Assembly: GCA_035578175.1 (NCBI GenBank)
Contig: JAQMRL010000008.1
Span: 94,104,541-94,168,540, forward strand
Reading direction: 5' to 3'
DNA: 64,000 nucleotides
DNA from: Catonia carolina
Lineage: Eukaryota; Arthropoda; Insecta; Hemiptera; Achilidae
Shown here: positions 11,997 through 26,900 of the stretch, one piece after another
Numbering within the stretch: the stretch's first letter is position 1
Layout: every line of letters begins with the position of its first letter
Program-made: the position numbers and the translations under genes
Notes under the pieces: generated by a model
Databases searched by the model: none
What the model saw: the letters and a program-made list of their open reading frames with translations, nothing else
Told to the model about the DNA's origin: nothing

Positions 11997-14900
11997 CGTG
12001 CGTGTGTGTGAACAGAATATCTCAAGAATGGAACATCGTACGGACTTGAAACTTGAAACTTAAGTTAGACACCGCTATTTTCATTTTGCGTCTTTCACTC
12101 ATGATTAAAATAAGGTTATGGTTTTTGAGGTTAGTTTTTTATTTCTAATGTATTATTACTAATGTTAGGTTATATTAGTCATTTTTTGCATTGGCAAGAG
12201 AAAGTTGTGTGAGTGTTTCACACCAAATTTTTCTTGTTCCAATGAGGTAATTAATAATTTTTTCTGTACTGAAGATTACAACAGTGTTTATGTCATAAGA
12301 CATTAACATTAGGATATGTGTTGTGGTATTTTGTCCAGACCTAAAAATTGTGCTTAGTTGTTTAATAAATTTCTAAGTTAGCCACAAAAGTGGTTAGCGT
12401 CGAAATATACTTATGTAGTTAATTAAACTAAACGTGTTTTTAATTTAATAAAATTTGTGTTCTAGCAATACAGAAAGTGTACGAGATGTCCAATTCAGTC
12501 CTCATGCCCATCATACATTTGCAGCCGTCTCAGAAAATGGGAATGTACAGTTATGGGATTTAAGACGACCAGAGAAATGTTTCCATCAATTTACTGCGCA
12601 TAGTGGTCCAATATTTGCTTGTGATTGGCATCCTGAGTCAGCATGGCTTGCCACTGCTTCACGTGATAAAACTATCAAAGTAAATTCAATTATTAATAAT
12701 TTATAAAATATTAATTTACTACACCAATGGTTAATGTATTTTCCCTATCATAATTTGCAATTAAAATAATATAATGTAATGAAATAGTTATACTGTAGAA
12801 ATTAATATTACTTATTTCGTACATGTGTGTGAAGATGTATAAAAGTTTTACTTTCTTTTGTCCAGAACTGTTATTTAGGGAAGGAAAGTACTGTTTTCAT
12901 GTTGATTTTTCTAAATTGAGTATTCACCGAAAAATCCATGTTTTCAGGTCCCCTGAACTTAAAAAACTTGTTATTAGCAATTGATCTGTGTTTGAACAAA
13001 TGATTTCAAGAACGGAACATAATACAAAGTTGGAGCTTGAAAATTAAGTTAGATACCATTAGGGGACCTGACTTGAACATCATCAAAATTAGTCCATCCG
13101 AAGTAGTAGTTTATTTGTGCGGTTTTTCACGTTATGCAATTTTCTCAAAAATGGGTTGCTGAAATTCTTTTGAGGCGTGTGCTCTTGTGATAATTTTTTT
13201 GTTAAAGATTTCAGCCTTAATATGAATTTTAGGGCAATAAGGTATACACGAGGGGGTACCCAAAAGAAACCGGAATAATTTTTAAAACTATTTATTTTTA
13301 ATTTTTTTACAAAAGAACCTTATCCCCTTCAAAATACTCTCCATTACAACTAATACATTTGTCCCACCGGTGCTTCCACTGTTCAAAACATTTTTTGTAC
13401 TCCTCTTCAGTGATGGCTGCCAGCTCATCCGTCGTTTTTTTCTTGACATCATCAACGTTGTTAAATCGGAGACCTTTCATGCCCCTTTTCATGTGTGGGA
13501 ACAAGAAAAAATCACACGGAGCCAGATCGGGTGAGTACGGTGCGTGTGGTAGCAAAACCATGCCGTTTTTCGCCAAAAACTGGGTAACCGAGATTGCCGT
13601 GTGTGCAGGCGCGTTGTCGTGGTGGAAAAACCAGTCCCTTATCTGCCACAAATTAGGTCTTTTACGACGAATGCTGTTTCGTAGTCTTCTTAACACTTCA
13701 AGATAAAAAGCTTGATTTACCGTCTGGCCTGGTGGAACGAACTCTGAATGGACAATTCCCCTCACATCAAAAAAACAAATCAGCATTGTTTTGATGTTCG
13801 ATCTGACTTGACGACTTTTTTTTGGTCGGGGTGATAATGAAGTCTTCCATTGACTGGATTGTTGTTTGGTTTCTGGGTCGTACCCATAGCACCAAGACTC
13901 GTCACCCGTAATGATCTTTGACATGAAATCTGGATCAGTTTCAAGCTGTTGTTTCAAATCACTACACGTTTCAATTCGACGTTCCTTTTGAGTGTCTGTC
14001 AGAACCCGAGGCACAAACTTGGCAGCGACTCTTTTCATTGTCAAGTCCTCTGTTAAAATGCGTTGGACTGAGCTCCAAGATAACCCACTAACCTGTGGTA
14101 TTTGGTCAATGGTCTGTCGTCGGTCTGTTCGTACAATTTCTTTCACTTTCACAACATTTTCGTCTGTTCGGGAAGTCGACGGTCGTCCAGAACGAGGTTT
14201 GTTCTCAATCGACATGTCGCCATTTTTAAAGCGCAAAAACCACTTGTACACTTGGGTTTTTCCAATAGCGTCGTCTTTGTAAGCTGTGTTCAACATTACA
14301 ACTGTTTCCGCGGCGTTTTTACCGAGCAAGAAACAAAATTTCACAGCCGCACATTGTTCATTAAAACTTGCCATCATGAAAAACGACACGAGCACAAAAC
14401 AGCACTAGCGAGAACAATCACTGCACGAGAACAGAACAAGCTAGATCAACGAACAAAATGGCATTGAACTGGCCATGAGTAGCGCTACAAGCAGCCTAGT
14501 GGCGGGAATTTGTACTGCACAAGCTCCGCCCACAGCAGAGCTATTCCGGATACTTTTGGGTACCCCCTCGTATATGTAATCAAAGTCGTAGACAATTAAA
14601 AAACCTACAACTCCTATTTCAAACATTTTTTCTACAGGTCTTAGTTTAGTTTCAATTAGTTTTTTACTGTATTTTATATAATCGGTAAAAACTAGGATTT
14701 TTTAAGATTGCAGTCGTAGTGTTCATTTAATAACAAAAGTGTATATAATAAAAGTTATAGAAAATTAAAAAATCTACAACTTTTATTTCAAATATTTTTT
14801 CTACAGAGTTTAGAGTCAATTAGTGATTTTCTATGTGTAAGTCCTACAGAGGTTGATTTTTATTTAGCCTTATTCACTCATGATTAAAACTAGGTTATGT

Positions 14901-17900
14901 TTTTCATGTTCCATTGTTTACTCACGATTAAACATAGGTTATATTGTTCATTATTTACATTGGCAATTGAGAAAGTTGTGTGAGTGTCTCGCACCAGATT
15001 TTTTAATAATTTTATGATTACTATTAATTAAGTAAATAACTTAAAAACTTTTTCTATTCTGTTTGTGTTCTAAAACCGATTATGTATGTTTTTAACAGGT
15101 CTGGGATCTTGGCAATAAATCAGCCCCTGAATTTATAATAAATACAATCGCATCTGTTGGAAGAATCAAATGGCGACCTCAAAGAAAATATCATATAGCT
15201 TCAGTTGCTTTAGTTGTTGATTGTAATGTTAATATTTGGGATGTTCGACGCCCGTATATACCTTTTGCTGCTTTTAGTGAACACAAAGATGTTGCTACTG
15301 GTATAGCATGGAGAGGAGATCCTCATATATTCCTTTCTACTAGCAGAGTATGTTAATTTCTTTTAAGATTATTATTATTTACATTAATACTTTATGATTG
15401 TGAAAAACTGGCAAAATTCAGTGCTGTCTGCGGTTATATTCGAAGGACAATATGAAAGAAAACGAGAAAGGACACCCAAATTTAATTTTATAGAGCAATA
15501 GCTGTACCACTCATAACATGGGAGTGAAACATGGGTGTCATTATAGAGGAATGAATCTCTTATCCAGGCTGCTGAAATGAGATTTTTGCGAGGAGTCAAA
15601 GGTTGTACCCGATTAGATAGAGTAAGTAACGATACTATCCATGCCGAGTTAAATGTTCAGTCACTGTTGGAAATGTTAAGAATATATAAGAGAAACTGGT
15701 CCAACCATTTACTTGGCATGCCAGCTCACAGACTTCCTCTGCGAACATGGAAATATAAACCTAGAGGGAAGCGAGGCTTGGGGAGATCTAAAAAGAGATG
15801 GATGCCGGAACAGGCCTTGGAGCCTAATCCTTGATAGATGATGATGACTTTATGATTGTTGTATCCAGTTATTAAATTTTAAATACACAGTTTATGGGTG
15901 ACTTATAAGTATAGTCAACTTTTATAAACAATGGTGAAAATTAATTTTGCTCCAAAGGCTTTCGGAGCCCTGAAACAAGTTATCACTGTTAATAATAAAT
16001 TATTATAACTTATCTGTTTTACTTATCTCTTGCCGTATATGAATATAAAGGGAAGGAAAGATTGTTTTCATGTTGATTTTTCACCCGAAATACATGTTTT
16101 GAACTCAAAACAAAAAAACATTTTTTTAACAATTGGTCTGTGTGTGAATAAAATATCTCAAAAATGAAATATTGTATGAAGGGGAAGCTTGGAACTTCAG
16201 TTTGTTACCAAAAGATGACCCAACTTGAAAATTTTCATCTAAACTGGTCAATCAGAAGTAGTAGATTATTCATGCAATTTTTCACTGTTTTTCGATTTTC
16301 TGTAATTTATTTCCTACATTTTTATTTTTAAAAATCGTGTCATTTACTATATTTTTCACGTTCTACAAGATAGACTAAATGCCATGACTGTGCTGAAATT
16401 CTTGGGGCTGAGCTCTTGTGGTATAAAATAGTTTTTTAAGAAACACTTGTGGCCTAAATGTGCATTTAGAGCAAATGTGTATACATTAAAGTTGTAGCAA
16501 ATCCTACAACTTTTATTTCAAGTGTTTTTTCTGCAATGCTTATTTTAGCTTCAGTTAATGATTTTCTTTATTTCACGCATCAAAATCTGTAAGAAAATGG
16601 TATTTTTTTGATTGCGGCCTAGATACGACAAGAGTGTGTAAAATTAAAGTTATAGGAAATTCAGAAACCGACAACTTTTATTTTAAGCATTAATTATTTA
16701 TATTGACAAGAGAAAGTCTTGTAAGGCTTTCACACCAGATTTTTTAAGTCAATTGTTTTTTTATTTATAGGATTGTACACTTTATCATCATGAATTTAAA
16801 GATGCAACTAGACCAGCCAATAAAGCTAATCCACAAGGTGTAGCGTTTAATAGTAAAGGTGATATTGCTTATGCTTGTAAAAGTAATTTACATTCTTCTA
16901 GGTCAAGTAAACTTCAAGGTGGCACCAGGTAACATTAATTTTATAATTTGTTTTAATATTTAAATAAAATTTTATTAATCATCTGTTTGTAGTGCTTTAT
17001 GTATTTGATAAGATATTAAATAGTTTTTAGTAAATATTTTATAATATTATAAATTGATATTTATTTTATTTTGTAAAATTGTTAAAGATTAGGAAATAAT
17101 TTATTACCTTTTGTTATTCTGTAAAGGAATGAAGCAATGTTTACCATAGTTTTAATTAAGATATTTTATTTTACTTGTTCCTTCAGTTTTGTTTAATTGT
17201 CAAATATAATTTAAAAATATAGAGATATTAATTTGTTTCTAACACACAAAGTTGTTTTGTTATCAGTAAAGACAAAATATATTCTTGTAATATGCGATTC
17301 ATACTATCGTATTTATTTCTAAAACATTTCAAACTATATATAGCACATAAATTATGCATTTGAACCCATTTGTGTTCTTTCTGATTAATTAGGTTATATT
17401 GGTTTGTTTTTTCCTATTTCATATTAATTTTAATATTATTAAGGTTACTCATTAATTTGCATTTTATTTAACAGAGATGAAATTGTGAATTTCTAACTAT
17501 TAAAATGCTTTATTTTTCGATTGATTCATATTTAACTTTATTTTATTAAGTTTTATTGGTATCAATATTAAAAATTTTTATCTATCATTTTCCTTCGTCC
17601 ATACGTCACATCCAGATGTCAGAAACTACAAGAGAGAGTAACAAATGGTTTTTGAATTCGTAAGCTACACAAAAAGTTAGTAGGCCTGGATTGGGTTTGA
17701 AGTTGCAATTTCAACCGAAAGCAGCCCAATACTGAAAGTCAAGAAATCAAAGTTGGAATTTGGAAACAAAAATAGTGTCTGTCAATTCCTCTTAAGGAGT
17801 GGACACAGGAATCATTGGGTTTAATGTTTCGGTTTCGATCAGAAGTGGCTCAAAATCGGAAGTCAAGAAATCAAAGTCGGAATTTTGGAAACAAAAGTAG

Positions 17901-20900
17901 TGTATCTCGATTCCTCTTCAAGAGTAAATACAAAAATTTTTAATGGTTTTTGCCCTAAGTCAAAGGTAAGCCTTTTAAAAAAATTGCCACTAGGTATGAG
18001 ACTGTACATTCAAGAAAGGGATTTTTTTATTTTAACCTATTTGGAGAATGTTTCTTGTCAGATGGAAGATTAGAAAAGGAGTTAAGTAAAAGGGTGCAGA
18101 AAGCAAGCGGTTTTTTCTAAAGTGCAAGAAACCTAGTTTGGGTCCGAGAAGTCCCTATGTCTTGTATCACAAGAAAATTATTTATTATGAATTATTTTGT
18201 GTCAATATTGACTTATGCTGCAAAAAACAGGGACAGGTGGAAGGAAGGCTGAGAGTACATTGCAGGAGGCAGAAATGAACTTCAAGAGAATGTTTTTAAG
18301 TGTTCAGAAGCGTTATCGCTTCTGGTCTTCCGTAAGTGAGTGAAAAATTATGTAAATTGCGAATAATTGGGGATGGAGAGCCTGACTAGAAGAGTTTTTT
18401 TATAACTAAGTGTAATATTTTGCAATGAGTAATTTTTAAATGTAATTATAAACCTTAAGTTAAAATGATAAACATTAGAATAAAAACGTTCTTATAATGA
18501 AAATATAAAACACTTAGTAGTCTGTTTCAAAGAAAAAGACTAAACTGTGAACTGTAAAGTAAAAATAAACTTGACTGGACTGTCCATAATTATTTTGAAA
18601 CACGAAATAGTTGAAGCTGAAGATTACAATGCCGTGGTGGAGATGATAATGATGCCAATTATGAGGTGATGATAATTGGTATTAGAAGTAGAAAAAAAAG
18701 ATTAAACGAGGTAAATGATTACTAGAAGAGTAAGACAGGCAAAATTAGATGGTTTGGATTTGTCAGTGGAGTAGGGTAAGCTGCCCTAGAGGATGTTGTA
18801 CTTTGAGGCGGAAGGAAGTAGACGAAGTGATAGACAAGGAATGAAGTACATGAGTTCAGTTTCGGAATAATTTGGCAAAAGGTGAGTTGCCAAGATCGCA
18901 AAAGAAGAGAGATGATTCAGCGACCGAGAAAGGTGGAGAGGAGTTGTTGGATCTGATCCGAGGAAAGTTGAAAAAGGGATTACGATGATGATAACATTTT
19001 TATTTCTTTAAACATTATCTTTGAATTTTGATGGTTTAGTATCCAGAGATATGATCCTTTCAAAACCTATTATAAAAATAAATGCTTTGATCTACTAATA
19101 ATAAAATCAATGTTTTTCGTACAAATTTTAAAATTGAAATGTTAGGGTTAATCAAATTATTTTTTTCTTTTGCAGGCGTGCCATAAATTCAAGTGATGAA
19201 TTTGTAAATTCATCAAGCAGTATGCATTGGTATAATAAAAAAATAAATTATGAGACTAGTTGCTTTTTAGGATGTGCTACACGCTACATGTTAAGTGGAC
19301 GATCGTTAGCTGATCTTTGTGATCATAATGCAGCTGTTGCAAAAGATTATGGACGAATAACAGTAAGAATTATTATTTTTAAGAATGTTTTTGTATTCCT
19401 GAGTAATTCATTTAAGTTCAAAGAAAATAAGTTTTCAAGCCACCTTTATAGTGGTCCAATCTTCCACTCATCCCATCGTGCTACGGCCGGCCCGTGGTGT
19501 AGTAGTCAGTGTTACTAGCTTCTATGCCGGGAATGCGGGTTTGATTCTCTGTCATGTCTGGCATTTTTTCATCACTCATTTTCATCTGCACTAGCAGTAA
19601 CTACAAAAACAATCGGACGTAAAAAAAATGAAAAAAATAAAATTTTTATGTTGGTAATTTTTTATTTTGAGACTTCTCCTATAACAATTACGTATAAAAT
19701 TTTTATAAAGGCAGATGTTTGTATTTTTTAACACTTTTTGATATCATTCAAAATATTTGTTGACTGCCTCCAAGGCGTAGTGACTAACGCATTAGCCTAC
19801 AAAGCGAAAGGTCCCTGTTTCGATTCCCCCAGCTTGGGTAAACCCACAGTAGTCGCGAATGACCAAGCTGTCATTGTGACTTTAAATAAACTTAAAAATA
19901 AATTATTTATTTAATGACTTAAATAAATAGTGTTCCTCCTAACAATGAACAACTCATGAATGGCCATTGCACTGTCTTGCTACATCATTAACAACTGATA
20001 CATGTTTCCATGACATTCTTCTCCCCTTGTTCAACAAATAACCTCAACTACATGCAGTACCGTATAATTACACCATTTCTCCTAGAAGAACGTATCTTCT
20101 TACATTAAAAAATTGATGAACAAGCCACAAAACATTTCTATGGGGTCAGTTTGTCTCTCAGAATATAATAGAGTTGCCAAAATTGTTTTAATGTAGAACT
20201 GGTTCATTTAAGCAATGGACTGGTTCTCGGGATACCATAGTTTATAGAATACAGAATATATGTATCGGTGTGGGCATGTCCAAAGAATAGCAGCAGACTG
20301 ATGACCCCCAAGAACGGTCGTTTTCCAACCAGAAAATAGATAAAGAGGTCATCCTTATAAAACATTGATGTAGGGAATCCATGATGCTATGCTAGCAAGG
20401 AATCTGAGAGTGGGTGACTGAGAAGATAGGAGGCAATTAACTGTAGGATGTGGTAAACAAAGAAATCTGTAGGATCCCTCCAATGAAATAATAGTAAATT
20501 AAAAATTTTTGTCTTCTGGGAAAATTTTTAACTTCTGGTGAAAAATTCAGTGTTAGCTGAACCTGTCAACTTATGGCTGCCTGTTCCCATAATGGTGAAA
20601 TAACTATGACAAAAAATATATATGGTTGAAATTTTGTCTCGTACAAAATAAATCTCTTTAATAATTTACCAATATTCATCTTTGTACTTTAAATTTTTAG
20701 GTTAGTCTTGTTTGGAGCATGATCAAAGCACTTTACACTCCGAGAGTAGGAGATTTCGGGCATCAAACACCATTACGAGAAGAACAAAGTGGTGGACCGG
20801 GTGGGAGTAAAAAAGATGGAGAAAGTGGTGACGGAGAGAAATCCGGTGTAAATGCATCAGTCGTTGGAGATGTTGGTGATGATGAAGTTGGTGATGGCGA

Positions 20901-23900
20901 TACAGAAGAAAGCAAAAGGAAATCAAAACGGCAACTAAGAATCGATGATTTAAAACCAGGTTCAGATTCACTCGGTGATTTTTTCTTTGGAGATGGCGAA
21001 ATGGATCCATTAAGTATGGATTTTGAACGTGGAAATAGCGTTGGACTTTGTGTTGATATTATTACACATGATTGGACTTTACCTGTTGAAGCGTTTCCAA
21101 TACGGCATGAAATACAAGATAGTTCTCCACCTCCTGAACAGTTTCCTAATGCTGATTCACCTGAGCCTTCTGACGGTAAGTTTTTGAATTTGGATAATAA
21201 TCGGTAACTAATGAAAAAATAGGCTTTATTATCTTTATATAGTTCTATTTTACAACTTAAGCTTCTGAAAGTTTCATTCTGATGATTACGAAACATCTCT
21301 TGGAATAAAATACACTGAGAAGGAAATTGTAATGATGGACCCATAAACATCACTATGTAGTTCAATAGTCATTGGTGGGCTTTGCTTTCCTCCACAATTC
21401 TCCTCCAATCCTTTTTGCTAGTTGCTAGTACTGTTCAATCCTATCACACCCATCAAAATTAAATCATTTGTGACGTCATCCATCCCCCTCTTCCCAGGAT
21501 GTTCCTTCCTTCTCTTTTACAGTCTTTCCTTCCCTATTACCTATAACCATCCTAGTTGAGTCCATTCTCCCAATGTGCTCCAACTACCTCAGTCTTTGGG
21601 CATTTATGTAATGGATTATGTCTTTATCTTCTATGAGTGTATTCAGTTCCTCATTTTCATGTATTCTCCTAGTATTTCCTTCCCTCCCCTTTTACCGAAA
21701 ATCCTCAAAATCTTTCTTTCAATCTTTTCAGCATGTTTATGACAAAGTCCATGTTTCACAGCTACTGGGCACACCAAACACATTGTATATTTTCGTTTTT
21801 GTGCTCCTATTTATGTATTCATTCTTAAATAATTAATTTTACACAGGTAAAGTAGGCTATATTTCCTAATAGAATTCGTTCTCATGTGGAGTCACTTATT
21901 ATGTTTTTGAGGTATAAGTACTACTGAAGAACTCTTAAGTACTGAAATTCTTTACTTCATCAAATATTCCCTCTGTAAGAATGAACTTGAAAGAACTTGT
22001 CATTCCGTTTCCTTAGTTATCCTTTTTAAAGATGATATATCGCTTGCCATTATTGCGATACCATCGGCATAAGCACAGATCTACTGTCTGTCTGTAACTT
22101 AATGGCCCCTCGCAGAGGGGAGCAATATGCGAATTGTAAAACCATTTCAGAAAACATTTCTAATTTTTTTTAGGTCACTGAAACTTTTCGGAAATGACGT
22201 ATTTTTATAAAACAAAGTATTTCGCATGTTTTTGTTCTATAAAATTATTTCGAAAAACACACACTTAATGAGATAATGTATAATTTAGTAAAAAGTTTGT
22301 TTTTGAAGAAAAACCCGTATTTTCTCAAATACATTGTCATTGTTCAACAACTATTCCACGGATTAACGTAAAATTTGGCAGGCTTGTTCTGTAATAATTA
22401 TGAAAAACGATAATGCAGTCAAATTTAACAGAAAATCAATACTTTTTAAGTTACAGGGTATTTTCATAAATAAATTTTGTAAAATCGTGAAACACGACAT
22501 AAAAAAGTCAGCATGCGAGAAACTTTTTTGTCTTTAAAGATAACTGTACGCTGTAAGCGAATGAAATAAAGAGAAAATTTTGAATTAAGTTTTAGTGAAA
22601 GAATTGTTTAAATTGGACGAACCGTATAGGGGTTACAAGGATTTAAGTATAGCATCAATTACAACCACACGCATCCAAAGCGCATGAAAGGCGTACGTAA
22701 TAGTGTTATATATTAGTACATGTATAAAATTACACCCTTATTGTTTATCTGTTCTGTCACGTAAAATTTATGTTTTGACAACGGTTTTGTAAAAAGTAAA
22801 ATATTGTTTTTTTTATTTTCCAGAAACCATTTCCGAACATTTCAGTAAGCATGTTGTCCTTTTTTTTTCAACCAGTTCTGTATTATCGTTCCAACACGTC
22901 GGACATAACATTTACTTTCCGGGCATACATTTAAGTTACATATTGTAGTCGTAACTATTTTATCGTTTATATTAGGTTATCGTTTACTTCTGCAAAACAA
23001 ATATAATAATAATTACATACACATTACATTTACTACATGAACACTACATTACTACATTAACATTTCATTTACGTGTGAATGGTGCTTTAATTGTTGTCTT
23101 GCTCGGGTCATGTGTGTTTAATAATAGTTTCATATATTCACCAATACTTTAGATAATTAGGAAGATGTTAGTTTCAGTTAGGCCTTTATGGTTTATAACA
23201 TATATTAAAACCGTAAACAAATATGGATGCAAGACGGAAACATGGGCAAACCGTTCACAGTGATGGAAGAAATGTAATAAACAATGTCACTAAACGTTGT
23301 GATGAAGAACGGGTTACTAATTCACTTAGTCTTCCTTTACAGAAAGTTACACAAGGAGCTGTAATTAACAATTTCCCTAAATTAAGATTCAAATACAGTT
23401 ATTCGTTCAAATAAATAGTGGTGATAAGTAATGGTAGTAGTAGAATACGAGCGCAGTTAATTATCATGCAATGCGCGCCACGCAGTTGCGAAATTTGAAC
23501 TGTTAATTTTACAACGGATGATCCGATTTGAATGATTTTTTAGAGAAAACATATTTACGCTATTTTAATATATTTAATAACTTCATGCGTGCACTTTTTC
23601 GAACGACAGAAAAATTTTCCCGATGTTAACTTTTCAAAACCGCGCTCGAAAATATTACCGGTTTTTTCTTATACTTTACATCAGTACAATCAAAGTACAG
23701 CGTTTTTTAAATCCTAGTAACTCTATACGGTTCGTCCAATTTAAACAAATCTTCCACTAAAAATTAATTCAAAATTTTCTCTTTATTTCATTCGCTTACA
23801 GTGTACAGTTATCTTTAAAGACAAAAAAGTTTCTCGCATGCTGACTTTTTTATGTCGTGTTTCGCGATTTTACAAAATTTATTTATGAAAATACCCTGTA

Positions 23901-26900
23901 ACTTAAAAAGTATTGGTTTTCTGTTAAATTTGACTGCATCATCGTTTTTCATAATTATTACAGAACAAGCCTGCCAAATTTTACGTTAATCCGTGGAATA
24001 GTTGTTGAACAATGACGATGTATTTGAGAAAATACGGGTTTTTCTTCAAAAACAATTTTTTTACTAAATTATATATTATCTCATTAAGTGTGTGTTTTTC
24101 GAAATAATTTTATAGAACAAAAAACATGCGAAATACTTTGTTTTATAAAAATACATCATTTCCAAAAAGTTTCAGTGACCTAAAAAAAAATTAGATATGT
24201 TTTCTGAAATGGTTTTACAATTCGCATATCCCCTCTGCGAGGGGCCATCAAGTTACAGACAGACAGCACATGGGTTTATAAAATAACTCATAAAAATTGC
24301 ACATATATAAAAACTTTAGTTGTGCTCATAAAACCAAATGAATGATATTACCCACACGACAGGATGTTAGAACATAAAAAAAGTTGTTATTGTAATTTAG
24401 AAGAGAGGTAAGTTATTTAAGTAAGGTTGTTGTGCCCTACCATTAAAATACATTAAATTTAATGAATTTGTAAATAAGTTATTGTGTAAGAATTTACTTT
24501 TACTACAGTGTTAGTTAATTATAATTAATTTGTAAAATATTGACAATAACAGATCTACAAGTTAGTATTCAGTTATTTTTGTTAAATATTTTATTGTTAA
24601 CTCACAAAATATTTTATTTGAATCAACTTTTCTGTTCTCCATCCTTGTCCTGTCCTGTTCTGTTTCACTGCATTGTAATCATATTTTTCCTGTAACATAT
24701 TTTGTTGCATTTAAAAAAAATTAATTCTTTAACATGTAAGTAGCTATATAGTATTCATAAAAGTTGTTTTGACGTGTTTGTCCTCAATATTACTGTTTTA
24801 TTTTTGTCATCAGTCTCTCAACTGGTTTGATGCAGTTCTCCAACCTGTCTATCTTGCGCAAATCGTTTCATATCTACATACCTGTAACACCCTACATCTT
24901 TTGTAATTTGCTTTAAATATTCTAATCTTTGCCTCCCTCTACAATTTACTCCCTCAATATTACCCTCCATTATTAATAGCCCAATACCTGGATGTCTTAG
25001 GATATGCCCCACTAGCCTATCCCTTCTTTTGGTAAGATGCTTCCATATACTTCTTTTTTCATCCACTCGCCTAAGAACCTCTAAATTACTTATTTTGTCC
25101 ACCCACGTAATCTTTAACATTTTCCTATAACACCACATTTCAAAAGCTTCTATCCTCTTCTTTTCTACAGCCCCTATCACCCACGTTTCACTTCCGTATA
25201 ATGCTACACTCCAAACATAATGTTTTAAGAAATTTTTCCTAATCTGTAAATCAATGTTTGTAGTCAGTAAGCTGTTTTTCATTTCAAAGGCTTTTCTAGC
25301 TTGAGCAATTCTACTCTTGATATCACTTGTGCTTCTACCATCCTTTGTTATTTTACTCCCTAGATAGCAGAATTCCCCAATTTCCTGTTTGTTTTCATTG
25401 CCTACTTTTAAATTTCCCATCTCTTCTAAACCACTCTTGCTGCTGCACAACACTTTCGTTTTGTTCTTATTAATTTTCATGAAGTAATCCTTTCTCAAGA
25501 TCTCATCCATTCCATTTAAGGCATCCTCTAGTTCTTTCTGTATTACTGTATTCTTAATGTATTCACTCATTTGTAAATCAGTAATTAAAGTGAAAAAATA
25601 CTGGTGAATTAACATTTTTTTCTGTACTAATTAATCAATTAATTGTAGTAGAATTCTGTCAACGATAGATCTTGTTACTTTTGTCTTTTTGGTTAGCTGG
25701 TTCAGTTTTATTAATTACATCCATTGTTACCGACTTCAAAATTTTCTTCCAACAAAAAAAATTCAAAATTGATTCTATTAATTGTGAAATAGAAAACAAT
25801 CAGTATTAATCCATTTCATGAGATGACGCATCTCATGGCTGGTGGCAATTTTTAAAAAGGCTTACTTTTGACTTATGGCGGAAACCATTAGTGATTTCTG
25901 TACCTACTCTTTAAGGCCGAAAACACACTGCATCAGTCAAAATAGCCTGGGTATGTTCGGGACTGCCTGGAGCTGTTCGAAGCAAACCTAAGTAACCGGT
26001 ATTAGTAATTACTAATATTAATTATTAGTAATTAGTTACTATTTAATATTTAATTATTATTAATTAGTAGTAACCGGTATTTAGTATAGAGTCAAGTGGG
26101 AGAAAACACACTGGGAAGGCAAATGTTTTATTTGCTTCATTCTGTTCCAATCACACCCAGTCATTGCCTGGTGTTGTTTGTTGAATTGTGGTTTGCTGCA
26201 AACATTTTCAAGCAAAGGTACATGCATCAACGCTTTTTTTCAATTTTATTAAGACCAACAACTAATAATTTTATTACTTTAGTTGAACAACATCCACCGA
26301 TCTACAATTTTAAAATGAAAGAACACTGCTACCGAGTACCAAGTACTTTATAAAATAAAATTGATAAATTGTGGGATACAATTTTGCACGAGATGGGCGC
26401 TGCATAATAATGTTGCAATTTTATGCATAAAATAAAAACAAATTATAAAATCAACATTTAACATTATTTGTATTGGTTTCACATACCTTAATATCACAAG
26501 CAGCTTCTCATCTAGTTTAATACTATTCCGAAAATTAGAATCTACTTTTGTAGTCCTATACTGAATGACACTTGGTAAAATCAAAACTTGTAGGACTCAT
26601 GCTAGTAAAATTACAATACTTGTTAGGGTACTGTTTTAATTAACTGAAAAGTAAACTAGTATCATTATTATTGTAATTTCTACATTGATTATAAGGGTGC
26701 ACCCAATACTTCGGCCTTGATGATTTTGATTGTAGCAATAAGCACTGCCATAAATCAGGTACACAATTTTCCACTTCTTCATCTGAAGACATCTTAATAC
26801 AGTACACGCGCATCTATTAATTATCACGGTTCACAACTGACTGACTGACTGTGTTTGGCTGTAGTGTGGGTTGGAGCTGTTCCAGTCACGTTCAGTCGCA

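Larger units (their letters stand above)
12846..15004 (+). mobile_element. Helentron-like repeat, copy F, split by a mariner
   Basis: Older, diverged copy without a long TG tract. Its halves (12846-13244 and 14575-15004) join at a TA where a mariner inserted; left GGGCAATAAGG and right GTAATCAAAGTCGTAG continue the family sequence. In intron 4, ending 94 bases before exon 5. Confidence 0.7.
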
